DNA of 64,000 bases from an uncultured Clostridia bacterium (lineage in GTDB: Bacteria; Bacillota; Clostridia; Oscillospirales; Ruminococcaceae), in assembly GCA_944387885.1 (NCBI GenBank), contig CALXGR010000003.1, positions 28,567 to 92,566 on the forward strand, written 5' to 3'. Below, in pieces: positions 25,992-35,133 of this stretch (position 1 is the first letter of the stretch; each line of letters opens with the position of its first letter). The notes below the pieces were generated by a model. The model was not told the origin of the DNA. It searched no databases and saw nothing but the letters and a program-made list of their open reading frames with translations. A program made the translations under genes and the position numbers.

Positions 25992-27494
25992 ATGGAAAAA
26001 AAGTCCAAGGGATTTCATCCCGGGATCCAGGCCCAGCTCACCTTTGCCCTGGTCCTGCTTCTGGCCCTCTGTCTGGGGGCGGTCTGGTTTGCCGCTTCCA
26101 ATCTTCTCCAGCCCATGTATAACCGGCGCATCCAGCGGGATCTGACCCAGCAGGCCAACGATTTTCTGGCCCTGGTGGAAGATTTCGACGGGGAAATCAG
26201 CAGCTGGGATTATTTTTCCCTCCATGTGAACCAGGATTTTCTCACCATGATGAACCAGGCCATCACCGAGGGAAAGCTGAACATTTCCAGAAGCTGCGTG
26301 GACCTGTTTGACAGCAGCCTGCGGGCGGTGACCTACACGGAAAATATCCGCACCTGCCTTATTCACGGGTCCAACTCCAAACTGGGAAGTTGGCTGGAAG
26401 GCTCCCGGGACACCGCCCTTGCCCTCCAGCTTCGTCAGCAGCTGGTGGAACAGGGTAGTCTTATGACCACCCTCACCGACGAAAAAGGCGGAAGCCAGAT
26501 GGTGGTGGGCGCCCTGACCTCCGACGGAAGTTACGGGGTGATCGTCTCCACCGACCTGACCCAGGTGGAGGTGGCCGGAGAGGTATTGGAGGAGCTGCTC
26601 CCCCTCATTGCCATTTTCCTCTTGCTGGTCTCCTGTCTGCTGGCGGCCCTCTATTCTGCCTGGTTTACCCGGCCCCTGAAGCGGCTGAGCCATGCGGCCC
26701 GGCAGCTGGCCCAGGGAGAGTATGACACCCCCATCACCATCCGCCGTACCGACGAAATAGGGGTTCTCAGCCGGGACTTCAACCAGATGGCCCAGGAGGT
26801 AAAGCGCAGTTCCCAGCTTCAGCGGGACCTGCTGGCCAACGTGAGTCATGACCTGCGTACTCCCCTCACCCTTATCAAGGGGTACGCAGAGACGGTACGG
26901 GACCTGACCGGGGATGACCCCCAGCGGCGGACCGCTCAGCTGGACATTATCGTTCAGGAGACCGACCGGCTCAGCGGGCTGGTCAACTCGGTAATGGATC
27001 TGAGCAAGGTGACCAGCGGCAACGAGAAACCCAAACTGACCCAGTTTGATATGTCCCAGCTCTGCACTCAGGTGGCCCAGACCTATCAGGCAGTCTGTGA
27101 GCAGAACGGCTGGGAGCTGGTGGTGGAGGCGGACACCCCCTGTACCGTCACCGCCGACCGGGATATGATGGAGCGGGTGCTCCATAATCTGCTGGGCAAC
27201 GCCTCCCATCACCTGGGAGAGGACAAAAAGTTCTTCCTCCGGGTCATTCCCCTGGCCCAGGGCTGCCGGGTGGAGGTGGAGGACCACGGCCCCGGAGTGG
27301 CTGCGGAAGACCTGCCCCACATTTTCGACCGGTATTACCGGAGCCGGAGCGACACCGGCAAGGTGGGCACCGGACTGGGGCTGCCCATTACCAAGGCCAT
27401 TCTCCAGGGACACGGGTTCCGGTTCGGGGTGGACAGCACCCTGGGCAAAGGCACCCTGTTCTGGTTCACTCCGGTGAGGGAGGTCCAGTCCTGA
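25992..27494 (+). CDS. Membrane sensor histidine kinase
   Basis: 500 residues: transmembrane helices at about 18-38 and 198-220 enclose an extracellular sensor domain, then HAMP (about 222-270), HisKA with His286 in NVSHDLRTPL, and HATPase with the N box (LLGNASHH), G1 (DHGPGVA) and G2 (GTGLGLPI). The sensor domain has no family I recognise. Partner of the upstream regulator; a terminator follows. Confidence 0.95.
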   Translation: MEKKSKGFHPGIQAQLTFALVLLLALCLGAVWFAASNLLQPMYNRRIQRDLTQQANDFLALVEDFDGEISSWDYFSLHVNQDFLTMMNQAITEGKLNISRSCVDLFDSSLRAVTYTENIRTCLIHGSNSKLGSWLEGSRDTALALQLRQQLVEQGSLMTTLTDEKGGSQMVVGALTSDGSYGVIVSTDLTQVEVAGEVLEELLPLIAIFLLLVSCLLAALYSAWFTRPLKRLSHAARQLAQGEYDTPITIRRTDEIGVLSRDFNQMAQEVKRSSQLQRDLLANVSHDLRTPLTLIKGYAETVRDLTGDDPQRRTAQLDIIVQETDRLSGLVNSVMDLSKVTSGNEKPKLTQFDMSQLCTQVAQTYQAVCEQNGWELVVEADTPCTVTADRDMMERVLHNLLGNASHHLGEDKKFFLRVIPLAQGCRVEVEDHGPGVAAEDLPHIFDRYYRSRSDTGKVGTGLGLPITKAILQGHGFRFGVDSTLGKGTLFWFTPVREVQS

Positions 27495-27510
27495 TTTGAT
27501 TTTACAAAAC

Positions 27511-27553
27511 TCCCCGCCCGGAACGCTCCTTCCGGGCGGGGATTTTTCCTTTT
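27511..27553 (+). terminator. Intrinsic terminator after the two-component system
   Basis: 13-bp perfect stem TCCCCGCCCGGAA/TTCCGGGCGGGGA, short loop, then TTTTTCCTTTT. Confidence 0.88.
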
Positions 27554-27601
27554 CTTGCATTTTTGTCTTTCCACAAAAGTGATTTTCTCCTCCCCTCTTT
27601 A

Positions 27602-27610
27602 TGCTATAAT
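27602..27610 (+). promoter_or_regulatory. Extended -10 promoter of murQ
   Basis: TGC directly followed by TATAAT (27605-27610) without a clear -35. The ~95-nt leader contains a GAGGA...TCCTC hairpin (27616-27648). Confidence 0.5.
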
Positions 27611-27711
27611 GATTTGAGGAGAGGGCGGCAGGTGCTTTCGCCGTCCTCAATGAAACGACTGTTTATCCATTGATTGAGCGCTGTAAGCCTACCAGGAAAG
27701 GAGAATTTTTT

Positions 27712-28605
27712 ATGCTGGAAAATTTGGTCACGGAAAAGCGGAATCCGGATTCCATGAATCTGGATGAACTGTCGGTCATGGAAATCATCCGGTTGATGAA
27801 CCGGGAGGATCTGAAGGTGATTTCCGCCGTAGGGAAGGCCCTGCCTGAAATCGAACAGGTGATCCAGCAGTGCGTAAACTGCATGAAACAGGGCGGCCGG
27901 ATCATCTATGTGGGCGCCGGCACCAGCGGCCGGGTAGGCATTCTGGATGCGGTGGAGTGCCCTCCCACCTTCGGGATGGACCCCAGCCGGGTAGTGGGAA
28001 TCCTGGCCGGGGGCACTGACGGAGCCTATGCCAAGGAGGAGGCCGAGGACAGCTTTGAGCTGGGCCAGCAGAGCATGGTGGAACTGAAACTGGAGCCCCG
28101 GGACATTGTCATCGGCCTGGCCGCCAGCGGACGGACTCCCTTTGTGCTGGGTGCCCTGGACCAGGCCGCCCGGGACGAAGCCGTCACCGCCTGCATTGTC
28201 TGCAATCCCGGCACCCAGATGGCCAAGAAGGTATCCTATCCCATCCAGCTGGACAACGGTCCCGAGGTCCTCACCGGTTCCACCCGGCTCAAGGCGGGCA
28301 CCTCCCAGAAGATGGTCTGCAACATGATCTCCACCGCCACCATGGTACAGCTGGGCAAGGTGTATGAAAACCTGATGGTGGACGAGGACGTAAGCAACGA
28401 GAAGCTCTACCACCGGTGGCTCTCCATGGTCCGGACCGCCGCAGGCTGCTCCCAGGAGGAAGCTGTAGAGCTGTACAAGTCCTCCCATCACAACGCCAAG
28501 GCCGCCATCTGCATGGCCAAGTGCGGCATTTCCTACCAGGAAGCAGTCAAAGCCCTGGAAGAGCATGAGGGCATGGTGAAGAAGGTCCTGGCCGCCCTGG
28601 CCTGA
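27712..28605 (+). CDS. murQ: N-acetylmuramic acid 6-phosphate etherase
   Basis: Cleaves the lactyl ether of MurNAc-6-P to give GlcNAc-6-P and D-lactate, used in cell-wall sugar recycling. 297 residues with one SIS domain; VGAGTSGRVGILDAVECPPTF is diagnostic and contains the catalytic Glu, and GLAASGRTPFV is the second phosphate loop. The ATG at 27712 follows AAAGGAG. No MurP-type PTS is adjacent; its product could enter the nagA pathway upstream. Confidence 0.95.
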   Translation: MLENLVTEKRNPDSMNLDELSVMEIIRLMNREDLKVISAVGKALPEIEQVIQQCVNCMKQGGRIIYVGAGTSGRVGILDAVECPPTFGMDPSRVVGILAGGTDGAYAKEEAEDSFELGQQSMVELKLEPRDIVIGLAASGRTPFVLGALDQAARDEAVTACIVCNPGTQMAKKVSYPIQLDNGPEVLTGSTRLKAGTSQKMVCNMISTATMVQLGKVYENLMVDEDVSNEKLYHRWLSMVRTAAGCSQEEAVELYKSSHHNAKAAICMAKCGISYQEAVKALEEHEGMVKKVLAALA

Positions 28606-28636
28606 CAATGATTCCCGGCCATCGCTTTTAAAAGGA

Positions 28637-28686
28637 AAAAGTGCAGCAGATTTTTCCGAATTTCCGGAAAATCTGCTGCACTTTTA
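28637..28686. terminator. Bidirectional terminator between murQ and the NusG-II-like gene
   Basis: A long stem (AAAAGTGCAGCAGATTTT... with its complement) ends in TTTTATTTT on the plus strand and TTTTTCCTTTT on the minus strand. The two flanking genes converge on it. Confidence 0.85.
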
Positions 28687-28714
28687 TTTTGGAACAATTT
28701 CCTTCCCGGGAATG

Positions 28715-29077
28715 TTATTCCTGGGTCTCAATGGAAAGGTAGACCTGCAGGGGGATACAGCTGGCCCACTCTCCCTCCTGGCTCAGCCAGCCGAAGTTCT
28801 CACAGACGTGATCCGGGCATTGGCTGTCCAGGAAAGCGATGGCTCCGTCCCGGACCTGGAGGTGAACAATACTGTCCTCTACCTCATAGTAGTAATCGTA
28901 GTCGGTGTCCAGAGGGATCTCCTCCACGATTCCCTTTCCGAAATCCACCGAGGCATAGACCCCCGGGTCCCCCGGACCCAGGGCCAGCCAGAGGCCGCCC
29001 GCTCCCAGCAGGACCACCAGAATAAAAATCAGGTTGATCTGCCAGGGGCGGAGCTTCCGTTCAGGGGAATTGCTCAT
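28715..29077 (-). CDS. NusG-domain-II-like membrane-anchored protein
   Basis: 120 residues: N-terminal cytoplasmic tail, one membrane helix (about 14-34), then a small beta domain with two Cys blocks (SQCPDHVCENFGW and SCIPLQVYL) typical of the NusG_II family. This family is often encoded beside FMN-binding or RNF-type electron-transfer proteins. Its ATG overlaps the stop of the flavin reductase gene (ATGA), so the two are coupled. A role in redox maturation or electron delivery is inference. Confidence 0.8.
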   Translation of the reverse strand: MSNSPERKLRPWQINLIFILVVLLGAGGLWLALGPGDPGVYASVDFGKGIVEEIPLDTDYDYYYEVEDSIVHLQVRDGAIAFLDSQCPDHVCENFGWLSQEGEWASCIPLQVYLSIETQE

Positions 29078-30960
29078 CCTACAAAGGCGCTGGCCTGCTC
29101 GCCGGCGATCCGTCCAAAGACGGTGAAGTCGGCTACGGCGTTGCCGCCCAGACGGTTGGCGCCATGGACGCCTCCGGTGATTTCACCGGCAGCGTACAGG
29201 CCGGGGATAACGGTACCGTCCTCGGTCAGGACCTCGGTGTTGGTGTTGATGGTCAGACCGCCCATGGTGTGATGGACACCGGCGGTGACCTTGATGGCGT
29301 AGTAGGGGGCAGTGTTCAGGGGGTTGGCGAAGCTGGTGCGGCCAAACTCCTCGTCCTTGCCGGCCTCAACGCAGGCATTCCACTTCTCCATGGTTGCAGC
29401 GAAAGCAGCGGCGTCCACGCCCATAGCCTCGGCCAGTTCCTCGTAGGTCTCGCCGGTCACGGTGTAGCCGTTCTTGATGTAACCCTGGATAACGCTGGAA
29501 GCATCGGCCATAGCCTGGTCGATAATCAGCCAGCTGTAGCTGCCGGTCTGAGCGATCTCAGCGGCGGAAACCACGTCACGGGTGCCCACTTCATCGGTGA
29601 AGCGGTTGCCCTCGGCGTTGACCAGGATAGCGCCGTCACCACGGAGACCCTCGGTGATGAGGGCAGCGGTGTTGGCTTCCACGGTGGGATGGATCTGGAT
29701 CTGGTCCATATCCACAGTGCCGGCGCCGATGGCGGTAGCCATGGCAATGCCCTGGCCCTGAGCGCCGGCAGCGTTGGTGGTCATGAAGCCTTCCAGTTCA
29801 GGCTTGTACTCTACAACCATTTCCAGGTTGGCGCCGAAACCGCCGGTAGCCAGAACAACGGCCTTGGCGTTTACGGTAACGGTCTCACCGCTCTTGCCGG
29901 TGGCTACTACGCCCACGGCAGCACCATTGTCGTCGGTGAGGATCTCGGTAGCGGTGGTGTTGAGCATGATCTCAACGCCGGCTTCCTGGCACTTGGCCTC
30001 CAGACGGGGAATCATGTAGCTGCCCACAGAGACAACCTTGCCCTCCTCGTCCAGGGGGCGATGGATACGCTTGACGGAAGCACCGCCGAAGCTGGAAACG
30101 CTGGGCATATCGATGCCCTGCTCAGACAGCCATGCAATGGCGTCGGCAGAGTTGGCGCAGAGGGTCTCTACCAGAGCGGGGTCATTGACGCCCTTGCCGC
30201 CAATCATGGTATCCAGCTCCATCAGCTCTACAGAGTCGAAGTAGCCTTGGGGATTGGCCTGGTATTCCTTCCACTGCTGGGCCACGGTCTCGGCCAGAGC
30301 GGTGATGGTCTCGTTGTCAGCGTAGTCGGCGGCAGACTCCAGAGTCTTCTCCACGCCGGCAGCCTCGCCGAACTCGTTCTCGTCCTGGGCGGGGGTGTGG
30401 GCAGCGTTCAGGCCGCCGGTAGCACGGACAGAGTTGCCCCCTACCATGGCCTGGCTCTCCAGGATGACCACCTGCTTGCCCTGGTTTGCGGCAGCAATGG
30501 CGGCAGTCATACCGGCGCCGCCTGCACCTACCACCACGATATCGGTGTCAAGGGTGACATCCTCAGCGGTCTCGCCGGCAGCATTGCCGGTGAAGTCGGC
30601 TGCATCCAGGCCGGCAGAGGTGAGGGCTGCGGCCAGAGCGGCGTTGATGGCGTCGGTGGTGATGGTGGCACCGGCCACATTGTCGATGGTACCCTTGTTT
30701 CCGGATACGATCTCGTCGGGTGCGTTCTCGATGACTACGGAGCCAATACCCTCGGTCTCTTCAGGTCCTTCGATGACGCAATCGGTGATGACACTGTCAG
30801 TGAGGGTGATGGTGACGGTAACCTCGCCCATACCCTGTGCAGTGCCGGTGAACTCGCCGGACACACCTTCGGAGCCGGCTGCGGCGGGCTTGGAACCGCA
30901 GGCAGTCAGGCTCAGAGCCATCACAGCTGCCAGCGCAAGCGCTGCAATTCTTCTTCTCAT
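29074..30960 (-). CDS. Exported FMN-binding/FAD-dependent fumarate-reductase-type lipoprotein
   Basis: 628 residues: lipoprotein signal with lipobox LTAC (Cys21), FMN_bind domain (about 35-115) with the covalent flavin site in AGATITT, then a FAD domain starting VVVGAGGAGMTAA (about 142). Active-site blocks of the fumarate-reductase family are present (HPTVEAN, LRGDGAILVN, RFTDE, GVHHTMGG, ANRLGGNA). Such gut-bacterial enzymes reduce extracellular acceptors (fumarate, urocanate, cinnamates and others). The substrate cannot be read from sequence. The FMN transferase ApbE is not in the window. Confidence 0.92.
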   Translation of the reverse strand: MRRRIAALALAAVMALSLTACGSKPAAAGSEGVSGEFTGTAQGMGEVTVTITLTDSVITDCVIEGPEETEGIGSVVIENAPDEIVSGNKGTIDNVAGATITTDAINAALAAALTSAGLDAADFTGNAAGETAEDVTLDTDIVVVGAGGAGMTAAIAAANQGKQVVILESQAMVGGNSVRATGGLNAAHTPAQDENEFGEAAGVEKTLESAADYADNETITALAETVAQQWKEYQANPQGYFDSVELMELDTMIGGKGVNDPALVETLCANSADAIAWLSEQGIDMPSVSSFGGASVKRIHRPLDEEGKVVSVGSYMIPRLEAKCQEAGVEIMLNTTATEILTDDNGAAVGVVATGKSGETVTVNAKAVVLATGGFGANLEMVVEYKPELEGFMTTNAAGAQGQGIAMATAIGAGTVDMDQIQIHPTVEANTAALITEGLRGDGAILVNAEGNRFTDEVGTRDVVSAAEIAQTGSYSWLIIDQAMADASSVIQGYIKNGYTVTGETYEELAEAMGVDAAAFAATMEKWNACVEAGKDEEFGRTSFANPLNTAPYYAIKVTAGVHHTMGGLTINTNTEVLTEDGTVIPGLYAAGEITGGVHGANRLGGNAVADFTVFGRIAGEQASAFVG

Positions 30961-31071
30961 TGTTTTTCCCTTTCTTTTATTTGTATTATGCAAAACCGGA
31001 GGGTTCTCCCGCCGATCGGGCATCTGCAAAAAACCGGGGTTCAGGACGCCGGGCACGGAACATCCGGGCAG

Positions 31072-31100
31072 AAAAAAAGCCCTGCCCCCGGGCAGAGCTT
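31072..31100 (-). terminator. Terminator-like hairpin in the leader of the flavin reductase gene
   Basis: On the minus strand AAGCTCTGCC/GGCAGGGCTT (10-bp stem, 4-nt loop) followed by seven T, about 110 nt upstream of the start. The segment before it (31101-31157) is also structured. It could be an attenuator of the reductase operon or the end of a small upstream transcript. Confidence 0.6.
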
Positions 31101-31369
31101 TGTCCTGTAAAACATTGCTGCCAGAGTCTGTTGCCAACACCTGTCAGCGTCCGGGCTCATAGTATCATATCCCCTTGAAAAAAACAATATAAAACGGCCA
31201 TTTTTGTAGATTTTGTTATAATTTTGTCAATTGTTTTCCTTCTTTTTCCAAGAATCATCCAATCTCCCCGGAAAGCTTTCCGCTTTTTTCCTTTCCGCCA
31301 TTCCCCCAAAGGGAAAAATAGTGTATAATTTTTTTGTTGACCTATTATATTCTGAGAAAGAGAGACCCC
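31101..31369. other. Divergent intergenic region
   Basis: No ORF with a ribosome site. Minus-strand TATGAT (31164-31169) may be the -10 of the reductase transcript, without a good -35. Plus-strand TATAAT (31324-31329) lies 40 bp before the membrane-protein gene. The middle (31180-31260) is very AT-rich. Confidence 0.4.
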
Positions 31370-32137
31370 ATGTCTGAGACTAGAAAAATCTATTTTGTAC
31401 GGCTGGCAGGCCGGTGCGCCATCCTGCTCCTCTGTGCCGCTGCCGCCCTGACCCATCCGGAATATTTTTCCATTCTGGAAGGGATGAACTTTTTCAAAGG
31501 CTTTTCTCCCCTTCACCTTCTCTGGGGTGTATGGGTGGTGGATATGATTCTCCAGATCGTCCCCATCAAAAACAAGATCCCCCTGGGTTCCCAGAAGCTC
31601 TGGGCCAACCGGTTCCGGCCCATCCGGGAGAAAATCAACTACCGGGCCCTGAAAAGCTACATCATCACCACCACCCTGGCGGCCTACAAGGTGTTTATCC
31701 TCTGGTGCACCCTTATTCTGGGATTGGGCGTTTTGTTTTATCTGGATATCATCCAGCCTCTTGCCCTGTTTATGATCTCCCTTTTCTTCTACGTCTGCGA
31801 TTTGATCTGTGTGCTGATCTGGTGTCCCTTCCGGCTGATCATGACAAACCGGTGCTGCACCACCTGCCGCATCTTCAACTGGGATCACCTGATGATGTTC
31901 TCTCCCCTTATCTTTGTGGGCGGGTTCTACTGCATCTCTTTGGTGGTTCTCTCCGCCGCTGCCTGGCTGGTCTGGGAGCTCTGTGTCATGATGTATCCTG
32001 AGCGATTCTGGGACCACTCCAACGCAGCCCTTCAATGCTCTGAGTGCACCGACAAGCTCTGCACCCAATACTGCCAGAAGCTCCGTCCCCAGGACGAAAG
32101 CTCCAAATCCGGGGGATTGAATTCCCCCACCTGCTGA
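31370..32137 (+). CDS. Conserved polytopic membrane protein with cysteine clusters
   Basis: 255 residues with about five membrane helices. Between them a cytosolic segment carries NRCCTTC and the C-terminal tail carries CSECTDKLCTQYC, suggesting a metal or Fe-S site. No family recognised. The ribosome site (AGAGAG) is weak. A DUF975-type membrane protein begins 29 bp downstream, so they may work together. Confidence 0.7.
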   Translation: MSETRKIYFVRLAGRCAILLLCAAAALTHPEYFSILEGMNFFKGFSPLHLLWGVWVVDMILQIVPIKNKIPLGSQKLWANRFRPIREKINYRALKSYIITTTLAAYKVFILWCTLILGLGVLFYLDIIQPLALFMISLFFYVCDLICVLIWCPFRLIMTNRCCTTCRIFNWDHLMMFSPLIFVGGFYCISLVVLSAAAWLVWELCVMMYPERFWDHSNAALQCSECTDKLCTQYCQKLRPQDESSKSGGLNSPTC

Positions 32138-32166
32138 GGAAGCTTTCCGCTTCTCCCCAACTGCTT

Positions 32167-34254
32167 ATGAAATCAAGAAAAGAAATCAAGCGCCAGGGAA
32201 AAGCTTCCCTGAAGAAGCATTACCTTATCTTTGTGGCCGCCTGTGTCATAGCGGCTTTCCTGTCTTCTGAGTTTCACAGTTCTCTCAACTTCTCCTCTGC
32301 CCGGAACTATTCTTCCCAGGACAGTTCCCCCTCCGCCGGGGACGAATCCGATTTGAAAACCCACATTGCCGGGATCACCTGGGATGACATTCTTGTGGCC
32401 ACCGCCCAGAACCATCTGCAGCCCGGCCAGGAGATCCTGACCAAGGCAGCCCCCACCCTGGTCAAAAAGCCCTCGGAGATATTGTTCTGGGCTCAGCTCC
32501 AAATCCCCTGGAAGGATATTCTTCCTCCTTCATCCCTGAAATCCCTTTCTGCCGTGGAGCGGGTCCCTATTCCCTCCCTGGGGCTGAAAAGTCCCGAAGC
32601 CATCTTCCGGGAGCAGATACAGATTCCCTGGGAGGAAGTGCTGGACACCATTACCCAGCAGGACCTCCAGGCCGGGCAGACCATGGCCCAGGAAAACCGG
32701 CGGCTGGCCATTGAGGAATCCCAGGACGGGAACCCCATGTTCGGCCGGACCCGGGGCGTGCTGTCCAACCTGGTAAACCAGATCACCTCCGGCTCCATTC
32801 TGGTGACGGTGGTGGCTGCTGCCGCCGCCATGACCGGCTCGGAGAGCGGCGGGGTAGCCCTGCTGGTCCTTCTCTCCGCCCTGGGGCTGGCCCTGTTCTG
32901 GTTTTTGATCCAGAACACCTTCCCGGTGGTCATCCGCCGGGTATTCCTGGAGGGAATGCTCTATGAGCGGGTGACCCTGCAGCGGTTTCTCTTCCTTATC
33001 CGGGTGGAAAAATGGGTCCGGGCTTCCTGGATCATGTTTGTCAAATACATCTACTACACCCTCTGGTGCCTTACCGGAGTGGGAATGGTGGTCAAGCGGT
33101 ACTCCTACTATCTGGTCCCCTACATTGTAGCGGAGAATCCCTCCATGACTGCCCGGCAGGCCATCACCCTCTCCCGCCGAATGATGAAGGGGCACAAGTG
33201 GGAATGTTTCCTCTTTGAGCTGTCCTTCCTGGGCTGGGAGCTGCTGGGGGCTTTGACCCTGGGCCTGTTCAACATTTTCTACACCAACCCCTACAAGGTA
33301 GCCTCCTTCACCGCCTATTACGCCCAGCTCCGGGCCCAGGCCATTGAGAAAAAGCTGCCCGGCTGGGAGCTGCTCAAGGATACCTACCTCTACGAAAAAG
33401 CCCCCGAAGCCCTGATCCGCAAGACCTATGAGGATGTGCTCCAGGTGGTGGAACACCCGGACCAGGAGCCGGAGGGATTGACCGGCTGGCGGCGGGTGCT
33501 GGCAGACAACTTCGGGGTATTGCTTCTCCGGCGGCAGGCCGACCGGGCCTACGAGCAGTATCTGGCCGACTCGGTCCGGCTTCACTCCCTGATGGACGAT
33601 GCCCTGGGGGAGGCCTACCCGGTGCGGCTCTACCCCGCCCACGAGGGAGAGCGGCGGAAGCTGGTGGAATCCCTCAACTATATGCGCCATTACTCCCTCT
33701 GGTCCCTTATCTGCATCTTCTTCGGAATTTCCATTCTGGGCTGGCTTTGGGAGGGCGGCCTTCACCTGGTCAGCTACGGCGCCCTGGTCAACCGGGGTGT
33801 CCTCCACGGTCCCTGGCTTCCCATCTACGGCACCGGTTCGGTCCTTATGCTCACCGTCCTTTACCGGTTCCGGAAAAATCCCGCCCTGGAATTCGGGATG
33901 ACCGTATTCCTCTGCGGATTCCTGGAATACATGACCTCCCTGATTCTGGAAGTGGCCACCGGGGGCACCAAATGGTGGGACTACAGCGGTTACTTCCTCA
34001 ACCTTCACGGGCGAATCTGTGCAGAAGGGTTGCTGTTGTTCGGAATCGGCGGCCTTGCCATTGTGTATGTGGTGGCTCCGGTGATGGATAACCTTCTCAG
34101 CCGGTTCCGGGAAAAGCGGGTGGCGGCCTTCTGCACCCTGCTCACCCTGGTATTTCTTCTGGACGCAGGATATTCCATGGTCCATCCCAATACGGGACGG
34201 GGGGTCACCGACATTGAAGCCCCCGCCCAGAGCCAGGCTCTGCCCCAGGAATAA
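32167..34254 (+). CDS. DUF975 - CmpB-type (putative ABC permease family) fusion membrane protein
   Basis: 695 residues. An N-terminal helix and a Ser/Pro-rich linker with two related stretches (the ILFWAQLQIPWKDIL and IFREQIQIPWEEVL blocks, about 100-165) lead into a DUF975-like domain (about 200-420), a soluble spacer, and a C-terminal CmpB-like domain of five helices (about 510-660; PIYGTGSV, WWDYS, NLHGRICAEG). Both domains usually occur as separate proteins in Firmicutes. The ATG at 32167 is preferred although its ribosome site is weak; an upstream ATG would overlap the preceding gene. Confidence 0.75.
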   Translation: MKSRKEIKRQGKASLKKHYLIFVAACVIAAFLSSEFHSSLNFSSARNYSSQDSSPSAGDESDLKTHIAGITWDDILVATAQNHLQPGQEILTKAAPTLVKKPSEILFWAQLQIPWKDILPPSSLKSLSAVERVPIPSLGLKSPEAIFREQIQIPWEEVLDTITQQDLQAGQTMAQENRRLAIEESQDGNPMFGRTRGVLSNLVNQITSGSILVTVVAAAAAMTGSESGGVALLVLLSALGLALFWFLIQNTFPVVIRRVFLEGMLYERVTLQRFLFLIRVEKWVRASWIMFVKYIYYTLWCLTGVGMVVKRYSYYLVPYIVAENPSMTARQAITLSRRMMKGHKWECFLFELSFLGWELLGALTLGLFNIFYTNPYKVASFTAYYAQLRAQAIEKKLPGWELLKDTYLYEKAPEALIRKTYEDVLQVVEHPDQEPEGLTGWRRVLADNFGVLLLRRQADRAYEQYLADSVRLHSLMDDALGEAYPVRLYPAHEGERRKLVESLNYMRHYSLWSLICIFFGISILGWLWEGGLHLVSYGALVNRGVLHGPWLPIYGTGSVLMLTVLYRFRKNPALEFGMTVFLCGFLEYMTSLILEVATGGTKWWDYSGYFLNLHGRICAEGLLLFGIGGLAIVYVVAPVMDNLLSRFREKRVAAFCTLLTLVFLLDAGYSMVHPNTGRGVTDIEAPAQSQALPQE

Positions 34255-34263
34255 CAAAAAAAT

Positions 34264-34300
34264 AAAGGCAGGAACTTTTGCAAGTTCCTGCCTTTGCTAT
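34264..34300. terminator. Bidirectional terminator
   Basis: 14-bp stem AAAGGCAGGAACTT and complement with a 4-nt loop. T-rich on the plus side and ATTTTTTTG on the minus side, between convergent genes. Confidence 0.8.
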
Positions 34301-34302
34301 GC

Positions 34303-34980
34303 TCAGTTGCTGCTGGTGGGAATGAAGGGGCGGATGGCCATGGCCACATTCATAATGGGCATGGTCTGGAGCCAGATTTTTCCCGGTCCGGTAAGTACGG
34401 TGTTGAACAGTCCCTCACCGCCGAAGAAGGCGTTTTTCAGCCCGGGCACCTGACGAATTTCCATGGAGACGGTGGTCTCAAAGCCGGCCACATTGCCGGT
34501 ATCCACCACCATCTGCTGGCCCGGTGCCAGGTTATAAATCACCAGGTCGCCGTCGATTTCCGCAAAGGCGGTTCCCTGACCGGACAGCCGCTGCATAATG
34601 AAGCCTTCGCCGCCGAACAGGCCGGTGCCCAGCTTTTTATTGAAGTGGATGGACAGGTCCACCCCACGCTCCGCAGCCAGGAAGGCTTTCTTCTGGAGGA
34701 TCATTTCCCGGCCGGGTCCGATCTCCAGAGGAATGATTTTTCCGGGGAAGCTGGACCCGAAAGCGATCATGCCCTGACCCCGGGCGGTGTAGATGTTCTG
34801 GAACAGATTCTCTCCGGAGAACGCCCGGGAGAACATTTTTCCCAGTCCTCCGCCGCTGGTCTCCATCTCCATGTTGGGAGACATCCAGACCATGGACCCG
34901 CTCTCTGTGATCATGGACTCTCCGTTCTGCAAATTGCAGGTCACCACCGGGAAAGACCCGCCGATAATTTCGTACTGCAT
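34303..34980 (-). CDS. TIGR00266 / AIM24-family protein
   Basis: 225 residues of repeated beta structure (beta-solenoid/tubby-like fold) with the family's MQYEIIGGSFPVV start, ESGSMVWM and FGGEGFIMQRLSG blocks. The family is widespread and of unknown function in bacteria. Start supported by AAAAGGAGGG. Single gene between two terminators. Confidence 0.88.
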   Translation of the reverse strand: MQYEIIGGSFPVVTCNLQNGESMITESGSMVWMSPNMEMETSGGGLGKMFSRAFSGENLFQNIYTARGQGMIAFGSSFPGKIIPLEIGPGREMILQKKAFLAAERGVDLSIHFNKKLGTGLFGGEGFIMQRLSGQGTAFAEIDGDLVIYNLAPGQQMVVDTGNVAGFETTVSMEIRQVPGLKNAFFGGEGLFNTVLTGPGKIWLQTMPIMNVAMAIRPFIPTSSN

Positions 34981-35051
34981 AACGACCCTCCTTTTAGGTT
35001 TTCCTATGTTTCCATCATAAAGGACAGCTGTTTTTCCGTCAAGGTCAAAGC

Positions 35052-35081
35052 TTGCAATTTAAGAAAAAAAGATGATATAGT
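35052..35081 (+). promoter_or_regulatory. Promoter of the GtrA-like gene
   Basis: TTGCAA (35052-35057) and TATAGT (35076-35081), 18-bp spacing. Confidence 0.45.
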
Positions 35082-35133
35082 TAATTTGATGGGAATTTCC
35101 GTGAAATTCCAGGTCAGAAAGGAGTCTTTTTTT

